A stretch of 64,000 bases of DNA from Streptomyces olivaceus (lineage in GTDB: Bacteria > Actinomycetota > Actinomycetes > Streptomycetales > Streptomycetaceae): positions 1-64,000 of the forward strand of contig NZ_JOFH01000011.1 of NCBI RefSeq assembly GCF_000721235.1, read 5' to 3'. Positions 29,991 to 39,774 of the stretch are shown here, one piece after another (positions within the stretch are counted from its first letter, which is position 1; every line of letters begins with the position of its first letter). The notes beneath the pieces are model-generated. The model saw nothing but the letters and a program-made list of their open reading frames with translations. It did no database searches and had not been told where the DNA came from. A program made the position numbers and the translations under genes.

Positions 29991-30662
29991 GTGCACATTG
30001 TCATCATGGGCTGCGGGCGGGTCGGCTCCGCTCTCGCCCAGAACCTGGAACAGCAGGGGCACACGGTCGCCGTGATCGACCAGGACCCCACCGCCTTCCG
30101 GCGCCTCGGTTCCTCGTTCGGCGGTCGCCGGGTCACCGGCATCGGCTTCGACCAGGACACCCTGCGCGAGGCGGGCATCGAGGACGCCGGCGCCTTCGCC
30201 GCCGTGTCCAGCGGGGACAACTCGAACATCATCGCCGCCCGAGTGGCCCGCGAGATGTTCGGCGTCGAGAACGTCGCCGCCCGCATCTACGACCCCCGCC
30301 GCGCCGAGGTCTACCAGCGCCTGGGCATCCCGACCGTGGCCACCGTCCGCTGGACGGCCGACCAGATGCTGCGCCGGCTGCTCCCCTCGGGCGCCGAGCC
30401 GCTGTGGCGCGATCCCACGGGCGGCGTCCAGCTCGCCGAGGTGCACACGTCGTCGTCCTGGGTCGGTCACAAGATCAGCCGGCTCCAGGAGGAGACGGGC
30501 GTGCGGGTCGCCTTCGTCACCCGGCTCGGGGAGGCGATCCTGCCCACCTCGCAGACGGTGCTGCAGGAGGGCGACCTGGTGCACGTGATGATGCGCACCG
30601 ACGAGGTCCACAAGGTCGAGGCGGCGTTCGCCAAGGGTCCCGAAGAGGAGGGCGGTCACTGA
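29991..30662 (+). CDS. TrkA-family potassium regulator (RCK_N-RCK_C), first of two
   Basis: A 223-residue cytosolic protein. The Rossmann-type RCK_N domain starts HIVIMGCGRVGSALAQNL with Asp of VIDQDP at the end of strand 2, an NAD/ATP-binding pattern; SSGDNSNIIAARVAREMF follows. The C-terminal half (VQLAEVHTSSSWVGHKISRL ... GDLVHVMMR) matches RCK_C, the domain that in many proteins binds c-di-AMP. TrkA-type subunits gate K+ channels or antiporters. GTG start at 29991, ribosome-binding site weak. Its TGA overlaps the next ATG by one base. Confidence 0.9.
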   Translation: MHIVIMGCGRVGSALAQNLEQQGHTVAVIDQDPTAFRRLGSSFGGRRVTGIGFDQDTLREAGIEDAGAFAAVSSGDNSNIIAARVAREMFGVENVAARIYDPRRAEVYQRLGIPTVATVRWTADQMLRRLLPSGAEPLWRDPTGGVQLAEVHTSSSWVGHKISRLQEETGVRVAFVTRLGEAILPTSQTVLQEGDLVHVMMRTDEVHKVEAAFAKGPEEEGGH

Positions 30663-31342
30663 TGAGGGTCGCCATTGCCGGTGCCGGCGCGGTCGGCCGT
30701 TCGATCGCGGGCGAGCTGCTGGAGAACGGCCACGAGGTCCTGCTCATCGACAAGGCGCCGACCGCCATCTCGGTCGAGCGGGTCCCGATGGCGGAGTGGC
30801 TGCTCGCCGACGCGTGCGAGATCACGTCCCTGGACGAGGCGGCGCTGCAGCGCTGCAACGTCGTCATCGCCGCGACGGGCGACGACAAGGTCAACCTCGT
30901 CGTGTCGCTGCTGGCCAAGACGGAGTACGGCGTCCCGCGGGTCGTCGCCCGGGTGAACAACCCGAAGAACGAGTGGCTCTTCAACGAGTCCTGGGGCGTG
31001 GACGTCGCCGTCTCCACCCCGCGTCTGATGTCGGCCCTGGTGGAGGAGGCGGTGAGCGTCGGCGACCTGGTCCGGCTGCTGCGCTTCAGCCACGGCGACG
31101 CGAACCTGGTCGAGCTGACGCTGCCGGAGGAGTCGGCGCTGGCCGGTACCCAGGTCGGCGACGTCCAGTGGCCCGAGGACACGTCCCTGGTGACGATCAT
31201 CCGCGGCACCCGGGTGCTGACGCCGTCGCGGGAGGACTCGCTGGAGGCCGGTGACGAACTGCTGTTCGTCGCGGCGCAGGCCCGTGAGGAACAGCTGGAG
31301 GACCTGCTGTCGGCGCGGCGGCGGCCGGACGGCACGGTCTGA
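30662..31342 (+). CDS. TrkA-family potassium regulator (RCK_N-RCK_C), second of two
   Basis: A 226-residue paralogue of the preceding protein. It begins MRVAIAGAGAVGRSIAGELL, a cleaner GxGxxG nucleotide-binding motif, with LLIDKAP, then AATGDDKVNLVVSLLAKTEY and an RCK_C half (LVELTLPEESALAGTQVGDV ... GDELLFVAAQ). Two separate TrkA proteins in a coupled pair suggest a hetero-oligomeric gating ring. No Trk/Ktr membrane subunit lies next to it, so the partner may be the KimA-like permease or a distant channel. Confidence 0.9.
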   Translation: MRVAIAGAGAVGRSIAGELLENGHEVLLIDKAPTAISVERVPMAEWLLADACEITSLDEAALQRCNVVIAATGDDKVNLVVSLLAKTEYGVPRVVARVNNPKNEWLFNESWGVDVAVSTPRLMSALVEEAVSVGDLVRLLRFSHGDANLVELTLPEESALAGTQVGDVQWPEDTSLVTIIRGTRVLTPSREDSLEAGDELLFVAAQAREEQLEDLLSARRRPDGTV

Positions 31343-31410
31343 GCCGAGACGGCACGGCCCAGGCCGGGGCGGCCCAGCGGGCCGGTTCACGGCGGCCGGT
31401 ACGTCCCGGG

Positions 31411-31472
31411 CAAGGCGATACGGCGGTGGGGCGCCCCGAGATCTCGGGGCGCCCCACCGCCGTATCGCCTTG
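31411..31472. terminator. 62-base perfect palindrome between convergent genes
   Basis: Two 31-base arms (31411-31441 and 31442-31472) are exact reverse complements without any loop; the centre is GAGATCTC. Placed between the stop codons of trkA-2 and the DUF3159 gene, it can form a very stable hairpin in either transcript and is best read as a bidirectional terminator. Confidence 0.75.
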
Positions 31473-31494
31473 GTCGCCTTGGTCGTCCTGCCGG

Positions 31495-32325
31495 TCAGGC
31501 CTTGCGGTGCCTGCCGCCGCGCAGGTCGGCGCCTTCCCCGTCGGCTCCGTCGGCCCCGGCGGCCCCGGACGGCGACCCCGGCAGGGTGCCGTCGGCCTCC
31601 TGCTCGCGCCGCTCCCGCCCGGCCTTCTCAGCCTTCTCGGCCTCCTCCGCCGCCTCCATCTCCGCGAACACGTCGATGGGTGCCGGGGCCTTGGCCAGGA
31701 AGACCCAGGTCAGCCACACGGCGAGCAGGAAGGGCGGGATCTTCAGGGTGACCAGGACCCAGCCGAGCTGCTCGGTGTCGGCGAACCAGTACAGCGGGAA
31801 GAGGATCGCGGACTTGGCGAGCAGGATGAGGCCCCAGGCGTAGCTGGCCTTCGTGTACGCCTTCTTGCGGCCCGGGTTGCGGGTGCGCCAGGAGAGGTTC
31901 TCCTTGAAGACCGGGCCGAGGATCAGGCCGATCAGCGGCACCCCGGCCAGCGAGGTGACGATGTAGGCGAGGGCCAGGCCCAGGGTGTACAGCATGCCCG
32001 GCAGGTAGAAGTTCTTGGCGTTGTCGGTCATCATCGCGAAGACCACGCCGAAGGCGACGCCGAAGACCCCGCTGAACGCGTGCTTGACGGTGTCCTTCAT
32101 CACCAGCCGGACCACGACCAGCACCAACGACACGGCCAGGGCCGCGATCGCCGACATGTGCAGGTCGTTGTTGAGCGTGAAGATGGTGACGAAGAGCAGG
32201 CCCGGAAGCACCGTCTCGATCATGCCCCGCACGCCGCCGAACGCCTCGAACAGCGCGGCCTCCGTCACCGCCCGGGAGTCGTCGGCCTCTGTCGTGTCTT
32301 CGGTCGGCTTGTCGAGCGACGTCAC
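31495..32325 (-). CDS. DUF3159 family membrane protein
   Basis: A 276-residue actinobacterial protein of unknown function. About six hydrophobic segments (VLPGLLFVTIFTLNN, IAALAVSLVLVVVRLVM, AFGVVFAMM, LYTLGLALAYIVTSLAG, WGLILLAKSAILFPLYWF, PPFLLAVWLTWVFLA) are followed by a charged coiled-coil-like stretch (EMEAAEEAEKAEKAGRERRE) and a Gly/Ala-rich disordered tail. GTG start at 32325, four bases from the stop of the OB-fold gene, so the two form an operon. No catalytic signature. Confidence 0.8.
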   Translation of the reverse strand: MTSLDKPTEDTTEADDSRAVTEAALFEAFGGVRGMIETVLPGLLFVTIFTLNNDLHMSAIAALAVSLVLVVVRLVMKDTVKHAFSGVFGVAFGVVFAMMTDNAKNFYLPGMLYTLGLALAYIVTSLAGVPLIGLILGPVFKENLSWRTRNPGRKKAYTKASYAWGLILLAKSAILFPLYWFADTEQLGWVLVTLKIPPFLLAVWLTWVFLAKAPAPIDVFAEMEAAEEAEKAEKAGRERREQEADGTLPGSPSGAAGADGADGEGADLRGGRHRKA

Positions 32326-32328
32326 CGG

Positions 32329-32727
32329 CTACTCCCGTCCGAGGGGTCTCAGTTCGTATTTCGGGTTGAAGAGCACCCGGCGGCCGTGGCTCATCGAGAC
32401 CCGGCCCGATGCGATGAGCTTGCGCCCCGGCTCTATGCCCACGATGGAGCGTCTGCCCAGCCACACCACGTCCAGGGCGGCGGACCCGTCGAACAGCTCG
32501 GCCTCCAGGGCCGGGACGCCGGCGCGTGGCCGCTGGGTGACCGTGCGCAAGGTACCAGTTACCGAGACGACCTGCCGGTCCTGGCAGTCTCCGATGCGGG
32601 TGCAGCCGGTGGTGTCCGTGTCCTCGCGCAGTTCCTCCGACTCCAGGTCCTCCTGGGACGAGGAGAGCCGGTCGAACATGCGCCGGAACCGGCCCACCGG
32701 CTTGTCGGAACGCGGAGCAGCACTCAT
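32329..32727 (-). CDS. OB-fold nucleic-acid-binding-type protein
   Basis: A 132-residue protein. The C-terminal two thirds (VVSVTGTLRTVTQRP ... LEAELFDGSAALDVVWLGRRSIVGIEPG ... LIASGRVSMSHGRRVLFNPKYEL) has the strand pattern of an OB fold, like the RecG wedge or tRNA-anticodon type. The N-terminal 35 residues are polar. A pair Cys-Thr-Arg-Ile-Gly-Asp-Cys occurs before the fold. ATG at 32727. Co-transcribed with the DUF3159 gene. Nucleic-acid binding is likely from the fold; the role is unknown. Confidence 0.75.
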   Translation of the reverse strand: MSAAPRSDKPVGRFRRMFDRLSSSQEDLESEELREDTDTTGCTRIGDCQDRQVVSVTGTLRTVTQRPRAGVPALEAELFDGSAALDVVWLGRRSIVGIEPGRKLIASGRVSMSHGRRVLFNPKYELRPLGRE

Positions 32728-32816
32728 ATCTGAAGCGTACCGGGGCCCGCCGACAGCCACGCACCCCGCTCGGGGAGGGATGGCGAGGCTCACGTTCCGC
32801 TCCCCCGGCCCCGCCT

Positions 32817-33496
<680 letters not shown>

Positions 33497-33500
<4 letters not shown>

Positions 33501-36043
33501 CCGGCGGCCTGCCTTTCTGCTGTCGCTGGGTGGGGTGCCGGCGCGGGCCGGGCCACCGCGCGGAGGGTGAGCACCATGGTGAGGCCGCCGCCGGGCGTGT
33601 CCTCGGCGTTCAGCGTGCCGCCCATCGCCTCGGCGAAGCCCCGGGCCACGGCCAGACCGAGCCCGACCCCGGCTCCGCGCGGAGCGTCGCCGTACCGCTG
33701 GAAGGGCTCGAAGATGCGGTCCTTGGCCTCGTCCGGCACGCCCGGCCCCCGGTCGACGACCCGTACCTCAACGCGGTCCGCGAGGGCGCTGGCGGCGACC
33801 AGGACGGCCCGCCCGGCCGGGCTGTACTTGACGGCGTTCTCCACCAGGTTGGCCATCGCCCGCTCCAGGAGCCCGGCATCCACGGCGACCATGGGCAGCG
33901 TCTCCGGGATGTCCAGCTCCGCGCTCCCCTCGGGCACCCCGCCGAGCGCCATCGGCGCCACCTCGTCCACGTCGATCTCGCGGATCAGCGGTGTGACCGT
34001 GCCGGTCTGGAGGCGGGACATGTCGAGCAGGTTGCCCACCAGGTGGTCGAGGCGGTCGGCACCCTCCTCGATGCCCTCCAGTAGCTCCGCCCTGTCCTCC
34101 TCGGACCAGGCCACGTCGTCGGACCTGAGGCTTGTCACCGCCGCCTTGATGCCGGCCAGCGGGGTGCGCAGGTCGTGGCTGACGGCGGCGAGCAGCGCGG
34201 TGCGGATGCGGTTGCCCTCGGCCAGGGCGCGCGCCCGGTCGGCCTCTTCGCGCAGGCGGCGCCGGTCCAGGACGACGGCGGCCTGGGCGGCGAAGGCCGC
34301 GAGGACCCGGCGGTCCTCGGCGGGCAGGACGCGGCCGGTCAGCGCGAGGGCCATGTGGTCGCCGACGGGCATGTCCACGTCCGCGTCCTCCGGACGGTCG
34401 ACCGGCGGTCCCGACCCGGCGCGGCCTGCACAGGTCCAGGGCGCCACGTCGCCCTCCCGCTCCAGCAGCGCGGCCGACTCCATGCCGAAGGTCTCGCGCA
34501 CGCGCTCCAGGAGCGTCTCCAGGCTGGTCTCGCCGCGCAGCACGTCACCGGCGAGGAAGGACAGGATCTCCGACTCGGCGCGCAGCCTGGCCGCCTGGTG
34601 GGTGCGGCGGGCGGCGAGGTCGACGACCGAGGCCACGGAGAGCGCGACGCCCACGAATATGGCGAGCGCAAGGATGTTCCGGGGGTCGGCGATGGTGATC
34701 CGGTTGACGGGCGGCGTGAAGAACCAGTTCAGCAGCAGCGACCCGACGGCGGCCGAGGCGAGCGCCGGGTACAGCCCGCCGAGCAGGGCCGCGGCCACGG
34801 TGAGGGCGAGGTAGAGCAGGACGTCGTTGGCGAGCCCGAGGTGCACGGCGCTGAGCAGCAGGGTCAGCAGCACCGGTCCGCCGATCCCCGTGAACCAGCC
34901 CCAGACGATCCGGGAGCGCCCGAGCCGCGCGCCCCTGGCCACCGGCAGTCCGCGCCCCTTGGCGACCTCCTCGTGGGTCACGATGTGGACGTCCAGGTCG
35001 GCCCCCGACTCGCGGGCGACGGTGGCGCCGACGCCGGGCCCGAACACGTACTGCCAGGCCTTGCGGCGCGAGGAGCCGAGGACGATCTGGGTGGCGTTGA
35101 CGCCGCGCGCGAAGTCGAGCAGGGCGGCGGGTATGTCCTCGCCGAGCACGTGGTGGAAGGTGCCGCCGAGGTCCTCCACCAGGGTGCGCTGCACCGCCAG
35201 CTCCTTCGGGGAGGCCGAGGTCAGGCCGTCGCTGCGGGCTATGTACACGGCCAGCACCTCGCCGCCGGCGCCCTTCTCGGCGAGGCGCGCGGCCCGCCGG
35301 ATCAGCGTCCGGCCCTCGGGGCCGCCGGTCAGGCCGACCACGATGCGTTCGCGCGAGCCCCAGATCTTCGAGACGCGGTGCTCGCTGCGGTACTGCTGGA
35401 GGTACTCGTCGGCCCGGTCCGCCACCCACAGCAGCGCCAGCTCGCGCAGGGCGGTGAGGTTGCCGGGCCGGAAGTAGTTGGACAGGGCCGCGTCGACCTT
35501 GTCCGGCTGGTAGATGTTGCCGTGGGCCATGCGGCGGCGCAGTGCCTGGGGCGACATGTCGACCAGTTCGATCTGGTCGGCCCGCCGCACCACCTCGTCC
35601 GGCACGGTCTCCCGCTGCCGCACACCGGTGATCGACTCCACGACGTCGCCGAGTGACTCCAGGTGCTGGATGTTGACGGTCGAGACGACGTCGATCCCGG
35701 CGGCCAGCATCTCCTCGACGTCCTGCCAGCGCTTGGCGTTGCGCACGCCGGGGACGTTGGTGTGGGCCAGTTCGTCCACCAGCGCCACCCGGGGGGCGCG
35801 GGCCAGGACCGCGTCCAGGTCCAGCTCGGTGAAGGCCGTGCCGCGGTACTCGACCTCCCGGCGCGGTATCTGCTCCAGGCCGCTCAGCATCACCTCGGTG
35901 CGGGAGCGGCCGTGGTGCTCGACGAGGGCCACGACGCAGTCGGTGCCCCGCTCGACGCGCCGGTGCGCCTCGGCCAGCATCGCGTACGTCTTGCCGACGC
36001 CGGGTGCCGCACCCAGGTAGATCCGAAGCTTGCCGCGTCCCAT
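33497..36043 (-). CDS. kdpD: KdpD-like sensor histidine kinase
   Basis: An 848-residue potassium/turgor sensor kinase. The N-terminal KdpD domain has Walker A GAAPGVGKT and VALVDELAHTNVPG; a Usp-like domain (about 235-370; VLGSSRRKAWQYVFGPGVG) follows, then the four-helix DUF4118 membrane region (about 390-480), a GAF-like segment, the phospho-acceptor SHDLRTPLAGIK and ATPase motifs NLVENAVKYSP and GVGLGLAVARGFAEAMGG. In Escherichia coli KdpD senses K+ and phosphorylates KdpE; in some Firmicutes the Usp domain binds c-di-AMP. ATG at 36043 chosen because the KdpD domain begins there. Confidence 0.93.
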
Positions 36044-36194
36044 GGCCTCATTGTCTTCCGGTCTGCGCCGAGTGCGCAGCGTCGACCTTACGACCCGCAA
36101 TCACGACAAAACGGGGCGGGATGCGGTCACCGGCCGTCCTTGACGGAACTCTGACGCCGGAGCGTCACGCTCGGACGCGGCTCCGACGCCGCAG

Positions 36195-36239
36195 TGTCAC
36201 TGCTGTCACTGCTGTCACTGCTGTCACTGCTGTCACTGC
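36195..36239. repeat. 9-base tandem repeat, five copies
   Basis: TGTCACTGC repeated five times without change, directly downstream of and reaching into the last codons of the ABC ATPase gene (minus strand). On the minus strand every unit carries an in-phase TGA, so repeat gain or loss would not change the protein. Confidence 0.85.
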
Positions 36240-36925
36240 TCGACGATCTCGCCGTCCCGCAGCTCCAGCACCCGGTCGGCCAGGTCGAGCAGGGTGGCGT
36301 CGTGGGTGGCGACCAGGGCGGTGACCTGTTCGCTGCGAACGACGGCCCGCAGCAGCTCCATCACGGAGTGCCCGGTCTCGGCGTCCAGCTGGCCGGTGGG
36401 CTCGTCGGCGATGAGCAGGGCGGGGTTGTTGGCGAGGGCGCGGGCGACGGCGACACGCTGCTGCTGGCCTCCGGAGAGCTCGCCGGGCCGCTGGGCGGCG
36501 TGGTCGGCGAGGCCGACGAGGGAGAGCAGCAGTCCGACGCGCTCCTCGCGCTCGCGCGGGGCGGTCCGGCGCAGCCGCATCGGCACGCCGACGTTCTCGG
36601 CGGCCGTGAGGATCGGGACGAGCCCGAAGGACTGGAAGACGAAGCCGATCCGGTCCCGGCGCAGGGCGAGCAGCCCGTCCTCGTCCAGCTCCGCCAGCTC
36701 CCGGCCGTCCACCTCGACCCGCCCGGCGTCGGGTGCGTCGAGCCCGCCGACGACGTTGAGGAGGGTGGTCTTGCCCGACCCCGAACGGCCCTTGAGGGCG
36801 ACCAGCTCACCGCGCGGCACCTCGAAGGAGACGCCGCGCAGGGCGTGCACGGCGGCGCCGCCCTGCCCGTACGCCTTCCGTACGCCCTCGACGCGCACCA
36901 TGGTCTCCGCGACCACCTGGCTCAT
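36233..36925 (-). CDS. ABC transporter ATP-binding protein (MacB/LolD-like)
   Basis: A 230-residue ATPase subunit. Walker A GRSGSGKTTLLN, Q-loop FVFQSFGLVP, signature LSGGQQQRVAVARAL, Walker B ALLIADEP and H-loop THD are all intact, and the insert after the signature region fits the MacB/LolD/FtsE subgroup that works with mechanotransmitting permeases. No permease gene lies next to it, so it is an orphan here. The start is at 36925; an ATG eight codons later is an alternative. Confidence 0.88.
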   Translation of the reverse strand: MSQVVAETMVRVEGVRKAYGQGGAAVHALRGVSFEVPRGELVALKGRSGSGKTTLLNVVGGLDAPDAGRVEVDGRELAELDEDGLLALRRDRIGFVFQSFGLVPILTAAENVGVPMRLRRTAPREREERVGLLLSLVGLADHAAQRPGELSGGQQQRVAVARALANNPALLIADEPTGQLDAETGHSVMELLRAVVRSEQVTALVATHDATLLDLADRVLELRDGEIVEQ

Positions 36926-37294
36926 GTGCCCCTCCCCCGGTGCGACCGGGCGCCAGTATCACCGGCGGGGACGCGGTGGTTCAACGGCCGGTACCGGATC
37001 CGCCGCGGCGCCGGCCCGGCCCGGAGGGCCGGCACCACGCGCCCGAGGCTTCCGAGCACCCGTCTTCCGAGGGCCCCGAGCGGGGCCGGCCCCGGGACGG
37101 AGCGGCGCGCCCGGGCGGCCACGTCGCCCCACCACGCGCGGAGCCGAACCCCTTCCGCATCCGCGGAGCGGAACCGAACCCCGTCTCCACGCGGAGGGCC
37201 ACCCACCGCCCCACCCCCTCACGACACGGAGGGCCGCACCCCTCGGGGCGCGACCCTCGCCGCGGGCGTACGGAAAATCGTACGGGACCCTTGC
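36926..37294. other. Intergenic region with a small hairpin
   Basis: No gene seen in about 370 bases; the sequence is Arg/Pro-biased in all frames without domain features. CGTACG-GAAAAT-CGTACG (37267-37284) forms a short hairpin just downstream of the DUF3710 stop and may terminate that operon. Confidence 0.45.
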
Positions 37295-38047
37295 CTAACG
37301 GACCTCGGTGATCTCCGGTCCGCGCTGGAGCTGGCCCATGCCTCCGGAGAAGCGGGAGGCCTCCTCCTGCTGGACGCCCTCGGGGACCATCTGCGCGTCG
37401 TTCGGCAGTTTGAGGACGAGCGGGTCGCGGGGGGCCATCGGGCCCTCGCCGCGGACCACGACCGTGTCCCGGAAGATCTGCTCCAGCAGACCCGCGGCCT
37501 GCGGCTGCACCGCGCCCTGGCCGGAGATCACTCCGCGCAGGAACCAGCGGGGCCCGTCCACGCCGACGAACCGCACGACCTGGAAGCCTCCCGTGCCGTC
37601 CGGCAGCTGCACCGGCACCTGGGCCCGCAGCTCCCAGCCCAGCGGGCCCTCGACCTCGTCGATGATGCCGCCCTGCTGGGTGATGCCGGAGGCGATCTCC
37701 TCGCGCACCTCGCCCCAGATGCCCTCGCGCTTGGGCGCGGCGAAACCCTGGAGCTGGATGGCGCTGTCGCGCAGGACCACGGTCGCGGCGACGATCGCGT
37801 CGCCCGCGACCTCCACCCGCAGTTCCATGCCGTCGACGCCGGGGACGAACAGGCCGCCCAGGTCCACCCGGCCCTCGGCCGGATCGCGGACCTCACTGCT
37901 GTCCCAGGGTCCGTCGGGGCGCGGCTCGGGCTCGAGCCGTACGCGTTCGCGCTCTTCGTCCGCCTCGGTGTCGGCGCTGTCGACGACCTGCTCGGTCTCG
38001 CCGGCCGCGTCCTCGGCGGCATCCATCTTCTTGCGACGTCCGAACAC
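37295..38047 (-). CDS. DUF3710 family protein
   Basis: A 250-residue cytosolic actinobacterial protein of unknown function. A charged N-terminus (GRRKKMDAAEDAAGE) leads to the conserved core WDSSEVRDPAEGRVDLGGLFVPGVDGMELRV, later RFVGVDGPRWFLRGVISG and VVVRGEGPMAPRDPLVL. GTG at 38047 with AAGGA upstream, one base past the dut stop; the dut-DUF3710 pairing is conserved in actinobacteria. Function not assigned. Confidence 0.85.
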   Translation of the reverse strand: MFGRRKKMDAAEDAAGETEQVVDSADTEADEERERVRLEPEPRPDGPWDSSEVRDPAEGRVDLGGLFVPGVDGMELRVEVAGDAIVAATVVLRDSAIQLQGFAAPKREGIWGEVREEIASGITQQGGIIDEVEGPLGWELRAQVPVQLPDGTGGFQVVRFVGVDGPRWFLRGVISGQGAVQPQAAGLLEQIFRDTVVVRGEGPMAPRDPLVLKLPNDAQMVPEGVQQEEASRFSGGMGQLQRGPEITEVR

Positions 38048-38048
38048 G

Positions 38049-38600
38049 TCACTGTCCTTCCCGGTCGGATACGACCGAAGCGTATCGATTCCCACCCGTC
38101 GGGCCGCCCTCGGCGACCCGACCGCTTGTGCCGCTTGCACGGTCCAACCCGGCGTGCCCGCCGGTGGACCCGAAGCCCCCCTCGGCCCGCGCCGAGTCGG
38201 GAAGTTCCGCGACCTGACGGAAGCGGACCCTCTCGACCTGCTGGACGACCAGTTGGGCAATCCGGTCGAAGCGCTCGAACCGCACGCTTTCGCGCGGGTC
38301 GAGATTCACCACGATCACCTTGATCTCCCCACGGTACCCGGCATCAATCGTCCCCGGGGCATTCACGAGGGCGACACCGCAGCGGGCGGCGAGACCGGAA
38401 CGTGGGTGCACGAAGGCCGCGTACCCCTCGGGCAGCGCCACAGACACGCCCGTGGGCAGTACGGCGCGTTCGCCGGGCGCCAGCTCGCAGCCGACGGTGG
38501 TGCGCAGGTCGGCGCCCGCGTCGCCGGGCTGCGCGTACGCCGGGAGCGGCACGTCCTCGTCGACGCGCCGGATCAGCACCTCGAGGCCGGCGCCGCTCAC
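38049..38600 (-). CDS. dut: Deoxyuridine 5'-triphosphate nucleotidohydrolase (dUTPase)
   Basis: A 183-residue trimeric-type dUTPase hydrolysing dUTP to dUMP and pyrophosphate, limiting uracil in DNA. Five motifs are visible: AYAQPGDAGADLR, HPRSGLAARCG, NAPGTIDAGYRGEIKV (catalytic Asp and Tyr), the RIAQLVVQ segment and C-terminal EGGFGSTG. A 30-residue tail beyond motif 5 (GRVAEGGPTGG) exceeds the common length. GTG start at 38600 overlaps the stop of the thioesterase gene. Confidence 0.95.
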   Translation of the reverse strand: MSGAGLEVLIRRVDEDVPLPAYAQPGDAGADLRTTVGCELAPGERAVLPTGVSVALPEGYAAFVHPRSGLAARCGVALVNAPGTIDAGYRGEIKVIVVNLDPRESVRFERFDRIAQLVVQQVERVRFRQVAELPDSARAEGGFGSTGGHAGLDRASGTSGRVAEGGPTGGNRYASVVSDREGQ

Positions 38601-39181
38601 GGGTTCACCTCGAAGGCGCGGGCCCGGCGGACCTGGTCGGGGTCGTCCATGGCGGCGCGGATCTCCTCGTCACGTCCGTTCTCGACGAAGTGATCGACCT
38701 TGACCTCGACGAACAGGGCGTCCGCGCGAACGGCCACGGGGCCGTCGGGGCCGCCGATCCGGCCGGTGGCGGTGGAGTAGATCTTCCGGCCGGCGACCGC
38801 GGTGACCTCGGCCTCCAGGTACAGCGTCGTGTCGACCGGCACCGGCCGCCGGAAGTCGGTCTCCAGCCGTCCGGTCACCGCGATCGTGCGCAGCAGCCAG
38901 TTCAGCGAGCCGAGGGTCTCGTCCAGGGCGCTGGCCAGTACGCCGCCGTGGGCCAGGCCGGGGGCGCCCTGGTGGGCGGGGCGCACGGTGAACTCGGCGG
39001 TGATCGACACGCCTTCACCCGCCCGCGCCTGGAGGTGCAGTCCGTGGGGCTGGTCGCCGCCGCAGCCGAAACACTGGCCGTAGTGCGCGCCGAGCAGTTC
39101 GCCGGGGGCGGGCGCCTCGGGGTGCCGTACGGGCTTCACGGCGTCGGCGGGGGGCTGAAGACCTGGGGAAGTACCACTCAC
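38597..39181 (-). CDS. PaaI-type hotdog-fold thioesterase
   Basis: A 194-residue acyl-CoA thioesterase-like protein. After HYGQCFGCGGDQPHGL, found in this subgroup, the hotdog core shows HQGAPGLAHGGVLASALDETLG, with the HGG and acidic catalytic residue of the PaaI family, and RLETDFRRPVPVDTTLYLEAEV. Substrate unknown. GTG start at 39181 with a weak ribosome-binding site; its TGA overlaps the dut start. It is the first gene of the thioesterase-dut-DUF3710 operon and is divergent from DUF3093. Confidence 0.82.
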   Translation of the reverse strand: MSGTSPGLQPPADAVKPVRHPEAPAPGELLGAHYGQCFGCGGDQPHGLHLQARAGEGVSITAEFTVRPAHQGAPGLAHGGVLASALDETLGSLNWLLRTIAVTGRLETDFRRPVPVDTTLYLEAEVTAVAGRKIYSTATGRIGGPDGPVAVRADALFVEVKVDHFVENGRDEEIRAAMDDPDQVRRARAFEVNP

Positions 39182-39238
39182 AGGCGCAGACCTTACCCGC
39201 GCGTCGGCCGAACACCGATACCGTGCCAAGCTTGTTCC

Positions 39239-39703
39239 ATGCAGCTCTCGACGGCCCCGTACGAAGAACGCCTCACCGCGCCCCGCTCCTGGTGGCTGGT
39301 CTCCTTCCTCGTGGGGCTGGCGTTCGCGCTGATCCTGCTGCCCTTCGGCACGCTGCCCATGCTGGGCGGCCTGGCGGGCGGTACGGCGGTGGCGGCGGTG
39401 GCGGCCAGTTCGTACGGCGCGGTGCGCATCCGCGTGGTGGGCGGTTCTCTGATCGCGGGCGAGGCGAAGGTGCCGGTCACGGCGCTGGGCGAGGCGGAGA
39501 TCCTCGATCCGGAGGAGGCCCGCGCCTGGCGCACGTACAAGGCCGACACCCGGGCGTTCCTGCTGCTGCGCGCCTACATCCCGCGGGCCGTGCGGGTGAT
39601 GGTCACCGATCCGCAGGACCCGACTCCGTACCTGTACCTGTCGACGCGTGAGCCGGAGCGGCTGATCGAGGCGCTGACGGCGGCGAAGGCGGCGGCCGCG
39701 TAA
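39239..39703 (+). CDS. DUF3093 family membrane protein
   Basis: A 154-residue protein with two hydrophobic segments near the N-terminus (WWLVSFLVGLAFALILLPFG and MLGGLAGGTAVAAVAASSYG), then a soluble domain containing IRVVGGSLIAGEAKVP and RAYIPRAVRVMVTDPQDPTPYLYLSTREPE, the conserved DUF3093 region. Function unknown. ATG at 39239; no clear ribosome-binding site, so a leaderless or weakly translated message is possible. Divergent from the thioesterase gene. Confidence 0.82.
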   Translation: MQLSTAPYEERLTAPRSWWLVSFLVGLAFALILLPFGTLPMLGGLAGGTAVAAVAASSYGAVRIRVVGGSLIAGEAKVPVTALGEAEILDPEEARAWRTYKADTRAFLLLRAYIPRAVRVMVTDPQDPTPYLYLSTREPERLIEALTAAKAAAA

Positions 39704-39774
39704 CGCGGGACGGCTTCGGCGCCGAGGGGCAGCGGTCCTCTTTCGGGGGTCGGGCATCGACGGCGGGGCCGGGG

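Noticed and set aside
36926..37294. Short frames downstream of DUF3710 considered as small genes
   Set aside because: Arg/Pro/Gly-biased in every frame and lacking start signals; treated as intergenic.
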